DNA of 64,000 bases from contig NZ_LIVQ01000001.1 of NCBI RefSeq assembly GCF_001905445.1, positions 744,001 to 808,000 of the forward strand, written 5' to 3'. Each line of letters opens with the position of its first letter. Position 1 is the first letter of the stretch. Shown piece by piece: positions 50,360-59,443 of this stretch. The stretch comes from Streptomyces sp. CB00455 (GTDB taxonomy: Bacteria; Actinomycetota; Actinomycetes; Streptomycetales; Streptomycetaceae). Below the pieces are notes generated by a model that worked only from the letters and a program-made list of their open reading frames with translations, searched no databases and was not told where the DNA came from. The translations under genes were made by a program, and so were the position numbers.

Positions 50360-50917
50360 TCAGAGGACGTCGAGGAGCATCAGTGCCTCGTCCCGGGTGT
50401 CGTCGGGTGCGAGGCGCAGGGCTCCGGGCCAGCGGCCGATTTCACGCCATCCGAGCCGGCTGTAGAAGTCCTCCAGCCCTTCTCCTCCCCGGGCCGCCAG
50501 ATGGAGCTGTTCGAGGCCCAGCTCATCACGGGCGATCTTGCGCACCTCCTGCATGAGACCGGAGCCCACACCGCGGCCACGGCATCCGGGATGGGACTGG
50601 AGGTGGTGGACCGTGCCCCAGTGGCCGACCAGCCGGGAGGGGGCACGATCGAGGAGAACCCATCCGGCAAGAACGTCGTCGAATCCCGCCACGACGAGTC
50701 TGCTGTGCTGCGGGTGGAGACGGCCGAGGAGCTCGTCCGTGACGGGCGCCACGTCATCGTCGCGGACGGGTGCGAAGGGGAATCCCGCGGCGCCGCCCGA
50801 GTTGGTGACCGCGACCCAGCAGTCGATCAGCTGACGTCGCAGTTCCGGAGTGACCTCGCGGCCGCCGGTGATCTGGGCGAGGTCGGGTGTGCGCTCTGGC
50901 GTCATGAGACGGAGCAT
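50360..50917 (-). CDS. GNAT family N-acetyltransferase
   Basis: A 185-residue acetyltransferase. The acetyl-CoA-binding motif A is VHHLQSHPGCRGRGVGSGLMQEVRKIA (R/Q-x-x-G-x-G/A as RGRGVGSGL), followed by LEQLHLAARGGEGLEDFYSRLGWREIGRWPGALRL. The substrate is unknown (amine, drug or protein). Start ATG 50917 (MLRLMTPERTPDLAQI) or ATG 50905; neither has a strong ribosome site. Alone, convergent with the sigma gene. Confidence 0.88.
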   Translation of the reverse strand: MLRLMTPERTPDLAQITGGREVTPELRRQLIDCWVAVTNSGGAAGFPFAPVRDDDVAPVTDELLGRLHPQHSRLVVAGFDDVLAGWVLLDRAPSRLVGHWGTVHHLQSHPGCRGRGVGSGLMQEVRKIARDELGLEQLHLAARGGEGLEDFYSRLGWREIGRWPGALRLAPDDTRDEALMLLDVL

Positions 50918-51226
50918 GGCAGTGGGTCCTGACCCGCGTAAGGCTCGCGGCCGAGAGGGCCGACTGCCCAGCCCGGCGCCGCTCCCTGCGAGCGGCGGTG
51001 GGCTGCCGCACGGGTCCGCAGCCACCCCGGAAGACAACGCGTGCGCCCGCTCCCTCGGCCGCCCGAGGAGTCGGTGGCGGTCGCACCCGCGCGAGCGTAC
51101 GTACCCCCGGCCCCCGGCCATGGCGCGCCGCCCGGCCACGACGGGGGCACGGACCCCGTGGACGGCGTACTCGGTGTGCCCGGCCGACCGTCCGACCGTC
51201 CGACCGGCTGGCGAGTGCGCCGGCCC

Positions 51227-52063
51227 TCAGCGGGCGAGGAAGTCGAGGAGGTGCCGGTTGAACTCCTTGGTGTGCGTGACGTTCAGCCCGTGCGGCCCTC
51301 CCTCGATCAGCGCGAGCGTGCTCCCCTTGAGCGCCTCGTGCGTACGCATCCCGCTGACCTCGAACGGCACGATGGCGTCCTGCGTGCCGTGGATCACGAG
51401 CACCGGCACGTCGATCCCGGCCAGGTCGCCGCGGAAGTCGGTGCGGGCGAAGGCGTCGATGCAGTCCAGCGTCCCCTTGGGTGAGGCCGCCTCGGCGAGG
51501 TGCACCTGGTAGCGGTGCTGCGCCGGGCTCACGAGACCGGTGTTCTCCCCGGCCTGGAAGAACGCGGTGACGAAGCCGTCGAGGAAGGCCGGCCGGTCGT
51601 CGCGGACGCCGTCCTGGAACTGTCCGATGGCGGCGTCGTCGAGGCCGCCGTCCGGGTTGTCCGCGCTCTTGTAGAGGTACGGGGGGACGGCCGCCGCGAG
51701 GACGGCCCGGCTGATGCGGCCGCTGCCGTGGTTGTTGAGGTAGCGGACGACCTCCCCGCCGCCCATGGAGAAGCCGACCAGGGTGACGTCCCGCAGGTCG
51801 AGGTGGGTGAGGAGCGCGTCCAGGTCGGCGGCGAGGGTGTCGTAGTCGTAGCCCTCCCAGGGCTGGGACGACGAACCGAATCCCCGGCGGTCGTAGGTGA
51901 TCACCCGGTGGCCGGCCTCGACCAGCGGTCCGATCTGCGGCTCCCAGGAGCGGCCGCTCAGCGGCCAGCCGTGGATGAGGACGACCGGCGGGCCGTCGCC
52001 GCGGTCCTCGAAGTGGAGCTCGACGGCACTGCCCTTCTGGGTGCTTGCGTTGATGCGCGGCAT
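51227..52063 (-). CDS. alpha/beta hydrolase (non-heme haloperoxidase-like)
   Basis: A 278-residue cytoplasmic hydrolase. VVLIHGWPLSGRSWEPQI is the oxyanion region, VTLVGFSMGGGEVVRYL holds the nucleophile Ser in GFSMGG, IDVPVLVIHGTQDAIVPF the acid Asp, and LIEGGPHGLNVTHTKEFN the His. These features and length match the arylesterase/non-heme chloroperoxidase (Cpo/BPO) group; perhydrolase activity is common there. ATG 52063; a 7-bp GTCGACC-type repeat occurs three times just upstream at about 52155-52177. No partner. Confidence 0.9.
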   Translation of the reverse strand: MPRINASTQKGSAVELHFEDRGDGPPVVLIHGWPLSGRSWEPQIGPLVEAGHRVITYDRRGFGSSSQPWEGYDYDTLAADLDALLTHLDLRDVTLVGFSMGGGEVVRYLNNHGSGRISRAVLAAAVPPYLYKSADNPDGGLDDAAIGQFQDGVRDDRPAFLDGFVTAFFQAGENTGLVSPAQHRYQVHLAEAASPKGTLDCIDAFARTDFRGDLAGIDVPVLVIHGTQDAIVPFEVSGMRTHEALKGSTLALIEGGPHGLNVTHTKEFNRHLLDFLAR

Positions 52064-52351
52064 GCTGAAAAGAGCCTTTCGTAGGGGGGTGTGCGGGAGG
52101 TGTACCCGGGCGGGCCGCCGATGAGGCCGGATTGCGCTGACCGCCGGCCGCTGACCGTCGACCGTCGACCGTCGACCCTTGACCGCCTCGGCGCCCGGGC
52201 CTGCGGGCGGGCCCGGGCGTCCCGCGCCCGCACGCGCGCACGAAGACGCCGGGCGGGTAGGCCCACCACCGCTGCCGTGTGATCGTGAACAACTAGACTC
52301 CCGGCAGCGCACTGCGCAGGTTCGCGGGTTTCGTCGACGAGAGGGCTGCCA

Positions 52352-53389
52352 GTGGGAACGGGAAACACGGAACCTGAATCCCGCCAGCCTGTGATGGCCG
52401 ATGTGGCCCGGGTCGCAGGAGTGTCCCACCAGACGGTGTCGCGGGTGCTCAACGGCGCGCCGCACGTCCGGCCCGGTACGCGCGAGCGGGTGCTCGCCGC
52501 CATCCGCGAGCTGGACTACCGTCCCAACGTCGCGGCCCGGACCCTGGTGACCCGCCGGTCCCAGACCCTCGGCGTGGTGAGTTTCGGCAGCGCCCTGTAC
52601 GGACCCGCCTCCATGCTGGACGGCATCGAGCAGGCCGCGCGCAGCGCCGGCTATTTCGTGAGCGTGGCGAGCATCCGGTCGCTGGACACCCGCTCCGTGC
52701 AGGAGGCCGTGGACCGGCTCCGGGACCAGGGGGTCGAGGGCATCGTGGTGATCGCGCCGCAGACCTCCGCGGAAAGCGCGATCGCCCAGCTGTCGACCGC
52801 GGTGCCGGTGGTGGCGGTCGGGGCGGGCAGCGGTTCGCGCGTGCCCACGGTGTCGGTCGACAACGAAGCGGGCGCACGGGCCGTCACCCGCCACCTCCTC
52901 GACCTCGGGCACGCGACGGTCCACCACATCTCCGGGCCGCCGGGCTGGCTGGAGACCACGACCCGCGAGACCGGCTGGCGCACGGCCCTGGAGCGGGCCG
53001 GAGCACGGGTACCGCCGGTGCATCCCGGCGACTGGAGCGCCCGGGCCGGCTACGAAGCGGGCCTGCGGATCGCCGGGGACCCCGCGGTGACCGCGGTGTT
53101 CTGCGCGAACGACCACCTGGCGCTGGGACTGCTGCGCGCGCTGTACGAGGCCGGCCGGGCGATCCCCGAGGACATGAGCGTGGTCGGCTTCGACGACATC
53201 GCCGAAGCCGGCTACTTCGCCCCGCCGCTGACCACCGTGCGCCAGGACTTCGCCGTGCTGGGCCGGCGTGCGCTGGAGTTGCTGGTCGAGGAGCTGACGG
53301 GGCCGGACCGTGCGGAGCAGCCGCGCGGGCACGTCCTCGTACCCGCGGACATCGTCCTGCGCCGCAGCACGGGCCCGTCCCCCCGATAA
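52352..53389 (+). CDS. LacI-family regulator of the arabinose operon
   Basis: A 345-residue repressor. N-terminal HTH MADVARVAGVSHQTVSRVLNG and hinge YRPNVAARTLVTRRS, then a sugar-binding periplasmic-protein-like domain: LGVVSFGSALYGPASMLDGIEQAARSAGYFVSV, GIVVIAPQTSA, VPTVSVDNEAGARAVTRHLLDLGHATVHHISG, VTAVFCANDHLALGLLRAL, MSVVGFDDIAEAGYFAPPLTTVRQDF. It probably binds the palindrome at 53606-53623 ahead of araB and releases it when L-arabinose or a derivative binds. GTG 52352 follows GAGAGGGCTGCCA. The araB gene is 345 bp downstream on the same strand. Confidence 0.92.
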   Translation: MGTGNTEPESRQPVMADVARVAGVSHQTVSRVLNGAPHVRPGTRERVLAAIRELDYRPNVAARTLVTRRSQTLGVVSFGSALYGPASMLDGIEQAARSAGYFVSVASIRSLDTRSVQEAVDRLRDQGVEGIVVIAPQTSAESAIAQLSTAVPVVAVGAGSGSRVPTVSVDNEAGARAVTRHLLDLGHATVHHISGPPGWLETTTRETGWRTALERAGARVPPVHPGDWSARAGYEAGLRIAGDPAVTAVFCANDHLALGLLRALYEAGRAIPEDMSVVGFDDIAEAGYFAPPLTTVRQDFAVLGRRALELLVEELTGPDRAEQPRGHVLVPADIVLRRSTGPSPR

Positions 53390-53594
53390 CTCCCCCGACC
53401 ACTCCTCCCCACCCCCACTCCGGCCCGTCCCGGTCCCGCTCCGGCGGCCCGTGACGGCTGCATCGGTGGTGCGACCCGCACCCGTCGGCGCGGGCGCCCG
53501 CCCCCCGGATCCGGGCTGATCAGCGTGGTCGTCCGGCGGTCGGTGGTCCCCGCGCGTGACGGTCAAGATTGGGTAACGCTGCGCCCGAGCGCTC

Positions 53595-53623
53595 TTGCGC
53601 AGCCAATTGTTAACGCTAACAAT
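53595..53623 (+). promoter_or_regulatory. araB promoter with LacI-type operator
   Basis: ATTGTTAACGCTAACAAT at 53606-53623 is an inverted repeat with 7-bp perfect arms (ATTGTTA and TAACAAT). It matches the TGTTANCGNTAACA form of actinobacterial LacI-family operators. TTGCGC (53595-53600) and TAACAA (53617-53622) are spaced 16 bp, so the operator overlaps the -10. A GCTGCGC/GCGCAGC inverted repeat precedes it. ATG of araB is 112 bp downstream. Confidence 0.8.
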
Positions 53624-53734
53624 CTGTCCAGGGTCACGCCTCCCGGTGTGCCTGCCGGCGGGGGCCCCGACGGCAACCCCGCGCCCGCGCCCCGGCTCCA
53701 CTCCCGGTGCCGGCTCCGAACCAAGGCGGTGAAC

Positions 53735-55504
53735 ATGACCCCGACTCCACCCACCCGCAACCCCGCGGCCTACGTCGTCGGCGTCGACTTCGGCACGCTG
53801 TCCGGCCGGGCCGTGGTCGTCCGCGTCGACGACGGCGCGGAGCTCGGCTCCGCCGTCCACGCGTACCGCCACGGCGTCATCGACCGCGAACTGCCCACCA
53901 CCGGCGCCGCCCTGCCGCCCGACTGGGCGCTCCAGCACCCGGACGACTGGCGCGAGGTACTGCGCACGGCCGTTCCCGAGGCCGTCAGGGCCGCCGGCGT
54001 GGACCCCGCCCGGGTCATCGGCATCGCCACCGACTTCACCGCCTGCACCGTCCTGCCGGTACGGCGCGACGGCACGCCGCTCTCCGAGACCGGCCTGGGC
54101 CACCGACCCCACGCCTGGCCCAAGCTCTGGAAGCACCACGCCGCCCAGGGCCAGGCCGACCGGATCAACCGCCTCGCCCACCTGCGCGCCGAGAAGTGGA
54201 TCACCCGCTACGGCGGCAAGATCTCCGCCGAATGGCAGTTCGCGAAGGCGCTCCAGGTACTGGAGGAGGACCCGGAGACCTACGCGGCCACCGAGCGCTG
54301 GATCGAGGCGGCCGACTGGATCGTCTGGCAGCTCACCGGAGCCGAGAGCCGCAACACCTGCACCGCCGGTTACAAAGGCATCCACCAGGACGGCCGCTAC
54401 CCGAGCGAGGACTACCTCGCCGCGCTGCACCCGGACTTCGCCGACTTCGCCCGCACCCGCCTGGAGCACCCGCTCGTACCGCTGGGCTCCCGGGCCGGTT
54501 CCCTGACCGCGGAGGCCGCCGGCTGGACGGGCCTGCCCGAGGGCATCGCCGTCGCGGCGGGCAACGTCGACGCCCACGTGGCCGCCGCCGCGGCGAAGGC
54601 CGTCGAGAACGGCCGGCTGCTCGCGGTCATGGGCACCTCCACCTGCCACGTCGTCAACGGCGCGGTGCTAGCCGACGTCCCCGGCATCTGCGGCGTCGTG
54701 GACGGCGGGATCGTCGAGGGTGCCTACGGGTACGAGGCCGGACAGAGCGCCGTCGGCGACATCTTCGCCTGGTGGCTCGCCCAGGGCGTCCCGGCCGGCT
54801 ACCAGGCCGAGGCCGAAGCGGCCGGCGAGGACCTGCACCAGTTGCTGACCCGCAAGGCCGCCGGTCAGCCGGTGGGCGGCCACGGTCTGGTCGCCCTGGA
54901 CTGGATGAACGGCAACCGCTCCACCCTGGTCGACCACCACCTCTCCGGCGTCATCGTCGGCCTCACGCTGGCGACGCGGCCCGAGGAGATCTACCGGGCC
55001 CTGCTGGAGGCCACCGCCTTCGGCACCCGCACCATCGTCGACGCCCTCGAACAGGGCGGCGTACCGGTGCACGAGTTCATCGTCACCGGCGGCCTGAAGA
55101 AGAACGCCCTGCTGATGCAGATCTACGCCGACGTCCTGCGCCGTCCCGTCTCCCTGGCCACCTCCGCGCAGGGCCCGGCCCTCGGCTCCGCCATCCACGC
55201 GGCCGTCGCCGCCGGCGCCCACCCGGACGTCCGCAGCGCGTCCGCCGCCATGGGCAGCCTCCAGCGGGCCGCCTACCTGCCCGACCCGGGCCGGGCCGAC
55301 GCCTACGACGCCCTGTACGCCGAGTACCGCGCCCTGCACGAGCACTTCGGCACCGGCGCGGACAAGCAGCTGCACCGATTGCGCGCCCTGCGCAACGCCG
55401 CCCTGCGCAGCGCGGCCCCGCACGACACCGACGCGCACGACACCGGCCCGCACGACCCCGACGCGCACGACACCGGCGCGACCACCCCGACCGAGAGGCC
55501 CTGA
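53735..55504 (+). CDS. araB: L-ribulokinase
   Basis: A 589-residue FGGY-family kinase that phosphorylates L-ribulose to L-ribulose-5-phosphate. Seen: VVGVDFGTLSGRAVVVRVDDG at the N-terminus (phosphate-binding), ATDFTACTVLPV, YKGIHQDGRYPSEDYLAALHP, GTSTCHVVNGA, and FIVTGGLKKNALLMQIYADVLRRPV. Length and sequence match AraB, not xylulokinase. An about 25-residue His/Asp/Thr-rich tail (repeated AHDTGPHDPDAHDTGA) is an oddity coded by a short repeat. ATG 53735 (GTG 53729 possible) follows AAGG. It starts the araBDA operon; 7 bp separate it from araD. Confidence 0.94.
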   Translation: MTPTPPTRNPAAYVVGVDFGTLSGRAVVVRVDDGAELGSAVHAYRHGVIDRELPTTGAALPPDWALQHPDDWREVLRTAVPEAVRAAGVDPARVIGIATDFTACTVLPVRRDGTPLSETGLGHRPHAWPKLWKHHAAQGQADRINRLAHLRAEKWITRYGGKISAEWQFAKALQVLEEDPETYAATERWIEAADWIVWQLTGAESRNTCTAGYKGIHQDGRYPSEDYLAALHPDFADFARTRLEHPLVPLGSRAGSLTAEAAGWTGLPEGIAVAAGNVDAHVAAAAAKAVENGRLLAVMGTSTCHVVNGAVLADVPGICGVVDGGIVEGAYGYEAGQSAVGDIFAWWLAQGVPAGYQAEAEAAGEDLHQLLTRKAAGQPVGGHGLVALDWMNGNRSTLVDHHLSGVIVGLTLATRPEEIYRALLEATAFGTRTIVDALEQGGVPVHEFIVTGGLKKNALLMQIYADVLRRPVSLATSAQGPALGSAIHAAVAAGAHPDVRSASAAMGSLQRAAYLPDPGRADAYDALYAEYRALHEHFGTGADKQLHRLRALRNAALRSAAPHDTDAHDTGPHDPDAHDTGATTPTERP

Positions 55505-55511
55505 CCCCCTC

Positions 55512-56174
55512 ATGACGTCACCGATCGAGCAGCTGCGCCGCGAGGTCAGCGACCTGCACCGGGAACTGGTCCGCTACGGCCTCGTCGTGTGGACGGCCGG
55601 GAACGTCTCGGCCCGCGTGCCGGGCGAGGACCTGATGGTGATCAAGCCCAGCGGCGTCCCCTACGACGAGCTGACCCCCGACAACATGATCGTCTGCGAT
55701 CTGGACGGAAAGGTGGTCGAAGGCGGCCACGCCCCCTCCTCCGACACCGCCGCCCACGCCTATGTCTACCGGCAGATGCCCGAGGTCGGCGGCGTCGTGC
55801 ACACGCACTCCACCTACGCCTGCGCCTGGGCGGCCCGGGGCGAGGCCGTGCCCTGCGTCCTGACGGCCATGGCCGACGAGTTCGGCGCCGAGATCCCGGT
55901 CGGTCCCTTCGCGCTGATCGGGGACGACTCCATCGGCCGGGGCATCGTCGCCACCCTGCGGGGACACCGCTCTCCCGCCGTCCTGATGCAGAGCCACGGT
56001 GTCTTCACCATCGGCAAGGACGCCGAGGCGGCGGTCAAGGCCGCCGTGATGTGCGAGGACGTCGCCCGCACGGTCCACATCTCCCGCCAGCTCGGGGAGC
56101 CACTGCCCCTCGCGCAGAGCGACATCGACGCACTCAACCACCGTTACCAGAACGTGTACGGCCAGCAGCGCTGA
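55512..56174 (+). CDS. araD: L-ribulose-5-phosphate 4-epimerase
   Basis: A 220-residue class II aldolase-fold enzyme that converts L-ribulose-5-phosphate to D-xylulose-5-phosphate. Seen: TAGNVSARVPGEDLMVIKPSGVPYDELTPDNMIVCDLDG (in part), APSSDTAAHAYVYRQMPEVGGVVHTHSTYACAWAARGEAVP with the zinc-binding His residues, and VLMQSHGVFTIGKDAEAAVKAA with the third His. Matches AraD by context and pattern. Start ATG 55512 with only 7 bp after araB. 18 bp separate its stop from the araA start. Confidence 0.94.
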   Translation: MTSPIEQLRREVSDLHRELVRYGLVVWTAGNVSARVPGEDLMVIKPSGVPYDELTPDNMIVCDLDGKVVEGGHAPSSDTAAHAYVYRQMPEVGGVVHTHSTYACAWAARGEAVPCVLTAMADEFGAEIPVGPFALIGDDSIGRGIVATLRGHRSPAVLMQSHGVFTIGKDAEAAVKAAVMCEDVARTVHISRQLGEPLPLAQSDIDALNHRYQNVYGQQR

Positions 56175-56192
56175 CCGGTGAGGAGCCCTTCC

Positions 56193-57701
56193 GTGACGAC
56201 GTCACTCCAGGAACGCGAGATATGGTTCCTGACCGGCAGCCAGTCCCTCTACGGGGACGAGACCCTGAACCAGGTGGCCCGGCAGTCCCAGCAGATCGCC
56301 GAGGCCCTTCAGAACGATCCGGACGTCCCCGTCCGGATCGTGTGGAAGCCCGTCCTCACCGACGCCGAGGCGATTCGCCGCATCTGCCTGGAGGCGAACT
56401 CCGACGACACCTGCATCGGGCTCATCGCCTGGATGCACACCTTCTCCCCCGCCAAGATGTGGATCGCCGGCCTGGACGCCCTGCGCGAACCCCTGCTCCA
56501 CCTGCACACCCAGGCCAACCTCGCCCTGCCCTGGTCGTCCATCGACATGGACTTCATGAACCTCAACCAGGCAGCACACGGGGACCGGGAGTTCGGCTAC
56601 ATCCAGTCCCGCATCGGCGTCACCCGCAAGACCGTCGCCGGGCACGTCAGCGATCCCTCCGTGGCCGCCCGCATCGCCTCCTGGGCCCGGGCCGCCGCCG
56701 GCCGGGCGGAGCTGCGCGGCCTCAGGCTGGCCCGCTTCGGTGACAACATGCGCGACGTCGCCGTCACCGAAGGCGACAAGGTGGAGGCGCAGCTGCGCTT
56801 CGGGGTCTCCGTCAACACCTACGGCGTCAACGACCTCGTCGAGGCCGTCGACGCCACCGCCGAGGCCGACGTCACCGAACTGGTCAAGGAGTACGAGGAC
56901 ACCTACCGGGTGGCTCCCGCGCTGCGCGGCGGCGGGGACCGTCACGAATCGCTGCGCTACGCCGCGCGCATCGAGCTCGGCATGCGCGCCTTCCTCACCA
57001 CGGGCGGATTCCGTGCCTTCACCACCAACTTCGAGGATTTGGGAGGGCTGCGGCAACTGCCCGGCCTGGCCGTGCAGCGGCTGATGGCCGACGGGTACGG
57101 CTTCGGCGGCGAGGGCGACTGGAAGACCTCGGTGCTGCTGCGCACGCTCAAGGTGATGTCCGAAGGGCTGCCGGGCGGCGTGTCCTTCATGGAGGACTAC
57201 ACCTACCACCTGGAGCCGGGGAGGGAGTTGATCCTCGGCGCACACATGCTGGAGGTGTGCCCGTCGATCGCGGCGCGGACGCCTACCTGCGAGATCCACC
57301 CGCTGGGGATCGGCGGCCGCGAGGACCCCGTCCGTCTGGTCTTCGACGCGCACACCGGCCCCGCCGTGGTGGTCGGGCTGGCCGACATGGGCGACCGCTT
57401 CCGCCTGGTCGCCAACGAGATCGACGTGGTGGAGCCGGTGGAGCCGCTGCCGAACCTGCCGGTGGCCCGCGCCGTGTGGCGCCCCCGGCCGGACCTGCGG
57501 ACCTCCACCGAGGCCTGGCTGATCGCCGGAGCCCCGCACCACACCGTCCTGTCCAGTGCCGTCGGCACCGAGGAGCTCGGCGACCTCGCCGACATCCTCG
57601 GCACCGAGCTGCTGGTCATCGACGGGGACACCGGCATCCGCCGCTTCACGCAGGAGATCCGCTGGAACCAGGCCTACCACCGCCTGGCGCAGGGGTTCTG
57701 A
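56193..57701 (+). CDS. araA: L-arabinose isomerase
   Basis: A 502-residue isomerase converting L-arabinose to L-ribulose, the first step. Seen: [142 protein letters not shown] (quoted in part), and [13 protein letters not shown]; these are the conserved Mn-binding Glu/His regions. I chose GTG 56193, with GAGGAG 7 nt before it, over GTG 56178. Confidence 0.96.
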   Translation: MTTSLQEREIWFLTGSQSLYGDETLNQVARQSQQIAEALQNDPDVPVRIVWKPVLTDAEAIRRICLEANSDDTCIGLIAWMHTFSPAKMWIAGLDALREPLLHLHTQANLALPWSSIDMDFMNLNQAAHGDREFGYIQSRIGVTRKTVAGHVSDPSVAARIASWARAAAGRAELRGLRLARFGDNMRDVAVTEGDKVEAQLRFGVSVNTYGVNDLVEAVDATAEADVTELVKEYEDTYRVAPALRGGGDRHESLRYAARIELGMRAFLTTGGFRAFTTNFEDLGGLRQLPGLAVQRLMADGYGFGGEGDWKTSVLLRTLKVMSEGLPGGVSFMEDYTYHLEPGRELILGAHMLEVCPSIAARTPTCEIHPLGIGGREDPVRLVFDAHTGPAVVVGLADMGDRFRLVANEIDVVEPVEPLPNLPVARAVWRPRPDLRTSTEAWLIAGAPHHTVLSSAVGTEELGDLADILGTELLVIDGDTGIRRFTQEIRWNQAYHRLAQGF

Positions 57702-57741
57702 CGCCTGCCACCACCACGCCCGCCGTTCAGAAGGGACACAA

Positions 57742-59319
57742 GTGATCCACTTCCGCTCGCGCCGTACCGGGTTACGCCGCGCAGGGTTACGCCGTACCGC
57801 GGTACGCCGCATCGCAGTACGGCGTACCCCGGTGCGGCGTCCCCGCCCGCCGCTCTGGGGCGCCCTGGCGGTCGTCCTGCTGGCGCTGCTCCCGGCCACG
57901 GCGGTCACCGGCGGCCCCGCCGAGGCCGCGGCAGGCCGTACGTACACCAACCCGGTGAAGGCCCAGAAGGGCGCCGACCCCTGGATGCAGTACCACGCGG
58001 GCAACTACTACCTGGTCGCCTCGACCTTCACCCTCGAGATCACGATGCGCAAGTCGCCGACGCTGGAGGGGCTTTCCACCGCCCCTAGCGTACGGGTGTG
58101 GTCCGACGACACCCCCTCGCGCAGCACCAACATCTGGGCGCCGGAAATGCACTTCGTCGACGGGCGCTGGTACCTCTACTACTCCGCCGGGCAGGCCGGG
58201 GCCGCCTGCTGCGACTCGCAGCGCACCCACGTGCTGCAGAGCGCCGGCAGCGATCCGATGGGCCCGTACACCTACAAGAACATCCTGACCGGATCCGACC
58301 TGGTGCCCGGCGGGTGGCTCATCGACGCGAGCCTGCTGCGGGTCGGCGGAAAGCTGTACCTGCTGGGCAGCGGCTTCATGGGCGGCAGCCGCCAGAGCCT
58401 GGTGATCGCCCCCCTGAGCAACCCCTACACGCTCAGCGGCCCCTTCAGGATCATTTCCAGTCCCACGTCGGGCTGGGAGACCCAGGGCGGATCGGTCAAC
58501 GAAGGCCCCGAGCCGCTGTACCACGAAGGCCGGACCTTCCTCACCTTCTCCGCCTCCAGCTGCAACACGCCGGACTACAAGCTCGGCCGGCTGGAGCTCA
58601 CCGGCGCCGACCCCCTCAGCGCCGCGTCATGGACCAAGGCACCCGCCCCGGTGTTCCAGCGCAGCGACGCGGCAGGGGTGTACGGACCGGGGCACAACGG
58701 GTTCTTCACCTCCCCCGACGGCAGGGAGAGCTGGCTCGTCTATCACGCCAACGACACCAAGGCCGGCGGCTGCGACAACCGGCGCACCACGCGGGCCCAG
58801 AAATTCACCTGGCGCCCGGACGGCACCCCGGACTTCGGTACTCCGGTGCCCGTCGGCACGCCACTGCCCGCCCCGGCGGGCGAGACGGCGGCCACCCCCG
58901 ACTCGTACACGCTGGTGAACCGCAACAGCGGCACATGCCTGGACCTCGCGGACGGTTCCTCCGCCGACGGGGCGGAGGTGAGGCTGTGGTCGTGCAACGG
59001 CAGCACCGCTCAGAAGTGGCGCTTCGAGGACCAGGGTGACGACACCAGCCGGCTGGTCAACGTGGCCGGGGGCAAGGTGCTCGACCTGGCGGACTGCTCC
59101 GCCGCCGACGGAGCGCACCTGCGCCAGTGGACCTGGCTGAACAACGCCTGCCAGCGGTTCCGGCTCATCGCCGGCGCGGGCGGCACGGTGCGGCTGGAGA
59201 ACGCGCACAGCGGGAAGGTCGCCGACGTCGCCGGCTGCGGCACCCGCGACGGCACGGAAGTCCGCCAGTGGACCTGGCTCGCCAACCCCTGCCAGGAGTG
59301 GCAGCTGCGGACCGGCTGA
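57742..59319 (+). CDS. secreted GH43 arabinan/arabinoside hydrolase with ricin-type lectin domain
   Basis: A 525-residue exported enzyme. Its first 60 residues are a signal peptide with an abnormally long Arg-rich n-region of five RxxLR/RxxVR repeats, then LWGALAVVLLALLPATAVTG and a cleavage near AEAAAG. Residues about 65-385 are a GH43 five-blade propeller: catalytic Asp79 in GADPWM, WAPEMHFVDGRWYLYYS, and the general acid Glu in SVNEGPEPLY, with a final His region HNGFFTSPDG. Residues about 395-525 form a ricin B/CBM13 lectin domain with QxW repeats (AQKWRF, CQRFRL, CQEWQL). It likely releases arabinose for the operon. GTG 57742 with AAGGGA. Confidence 0.9.
   Translation: MIHFRSRRTGLRRAGLRRTAVRRIAVRRTPVRRPRPPLWGALAVVLLALLPATAVTGGPAEAAAGRTYTNPVKAQKGADPWMQYHAGNYYLVASTFTLEITMRKSPTLEGLSTAPSVRVWSDDTPSRSTNIWAPEMHFVDGRWYLYYSAGQAGAACCDSQRTHVLQSAGSDPMGPYTYKNILTGSDLVPGGWLIDASLLRVGGKLYLLGSGFMGGSRQSLVIAPLSNPYTLSGPFRIISSPTSGWETQGGSVNEGPEPLYHEGRTFLTFSASSCNTPDYKLGRLELTGADPLSAASWTKAPAPVFQRSDAAGVYGPGHNGFFTSPDGRESWLVYHANDTKAGGCDNRRTTRAQKFTWRPDGTPDFGTPVPVGTPLPAPAGETAATPDSYTLVNRNSGTCLDLADGSSADGAEVRLWSCNGSTAQKWRFEDQGDDTSRLVNVAGGKVLDLADCSAADGAHLRQWTWLNNACQRFRLIAGAGGTVRLENAHSGKVADVAGCGTRDGTEVRQWTWLANPCQEWQLRTG
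57763..57837 (+). repeat. five 15-bp tandem repeats in the GH43 signal peptide
   Basis: Units begin at 57763, 57778, 57793, 57808 and 57823, each like CGTACCGCGGTACGC, coding R-T-x-[LV]-R. They lengthen the n-region of the signal peptide. Confidence 0.8.
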
Positions 59320-59400
59320 CCACGTCACTCCGTACGGAACACTCCGTACGGAAGAGGTGAAGCCACCGCCGACGCCGCCTTCCTCCGGGAACGGCCGCGG

Positions 59401-59438
59401 CGCGACCACCGCCCGGCGCCGCCCGGGCGGTGGTCGCG
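59401..59438. terminator. hairpin between GH43 and SpoIIE genes
   Basis: CGCGACCACCGCCCGG (59401-59416) pairs perfectly with CCGGGCGGTGGTCGCG (59423-59438) around a 6-nt loop, a 16-bp stem between convergent genes. CACTCCGTACGGAA is repeated twice just before it (about 59326-59352). Confidence 0.85.
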
Positions 59439-59443
59439 GAACG

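Noticed and set aside
52064..54649. Long minus-strand frame extending the alpha/beta hydrolase upstream
   Set aside because: It lies opposite the LacI and araB genes, which have clear families and the right codon bias. The hydrolase family starts near 52063.
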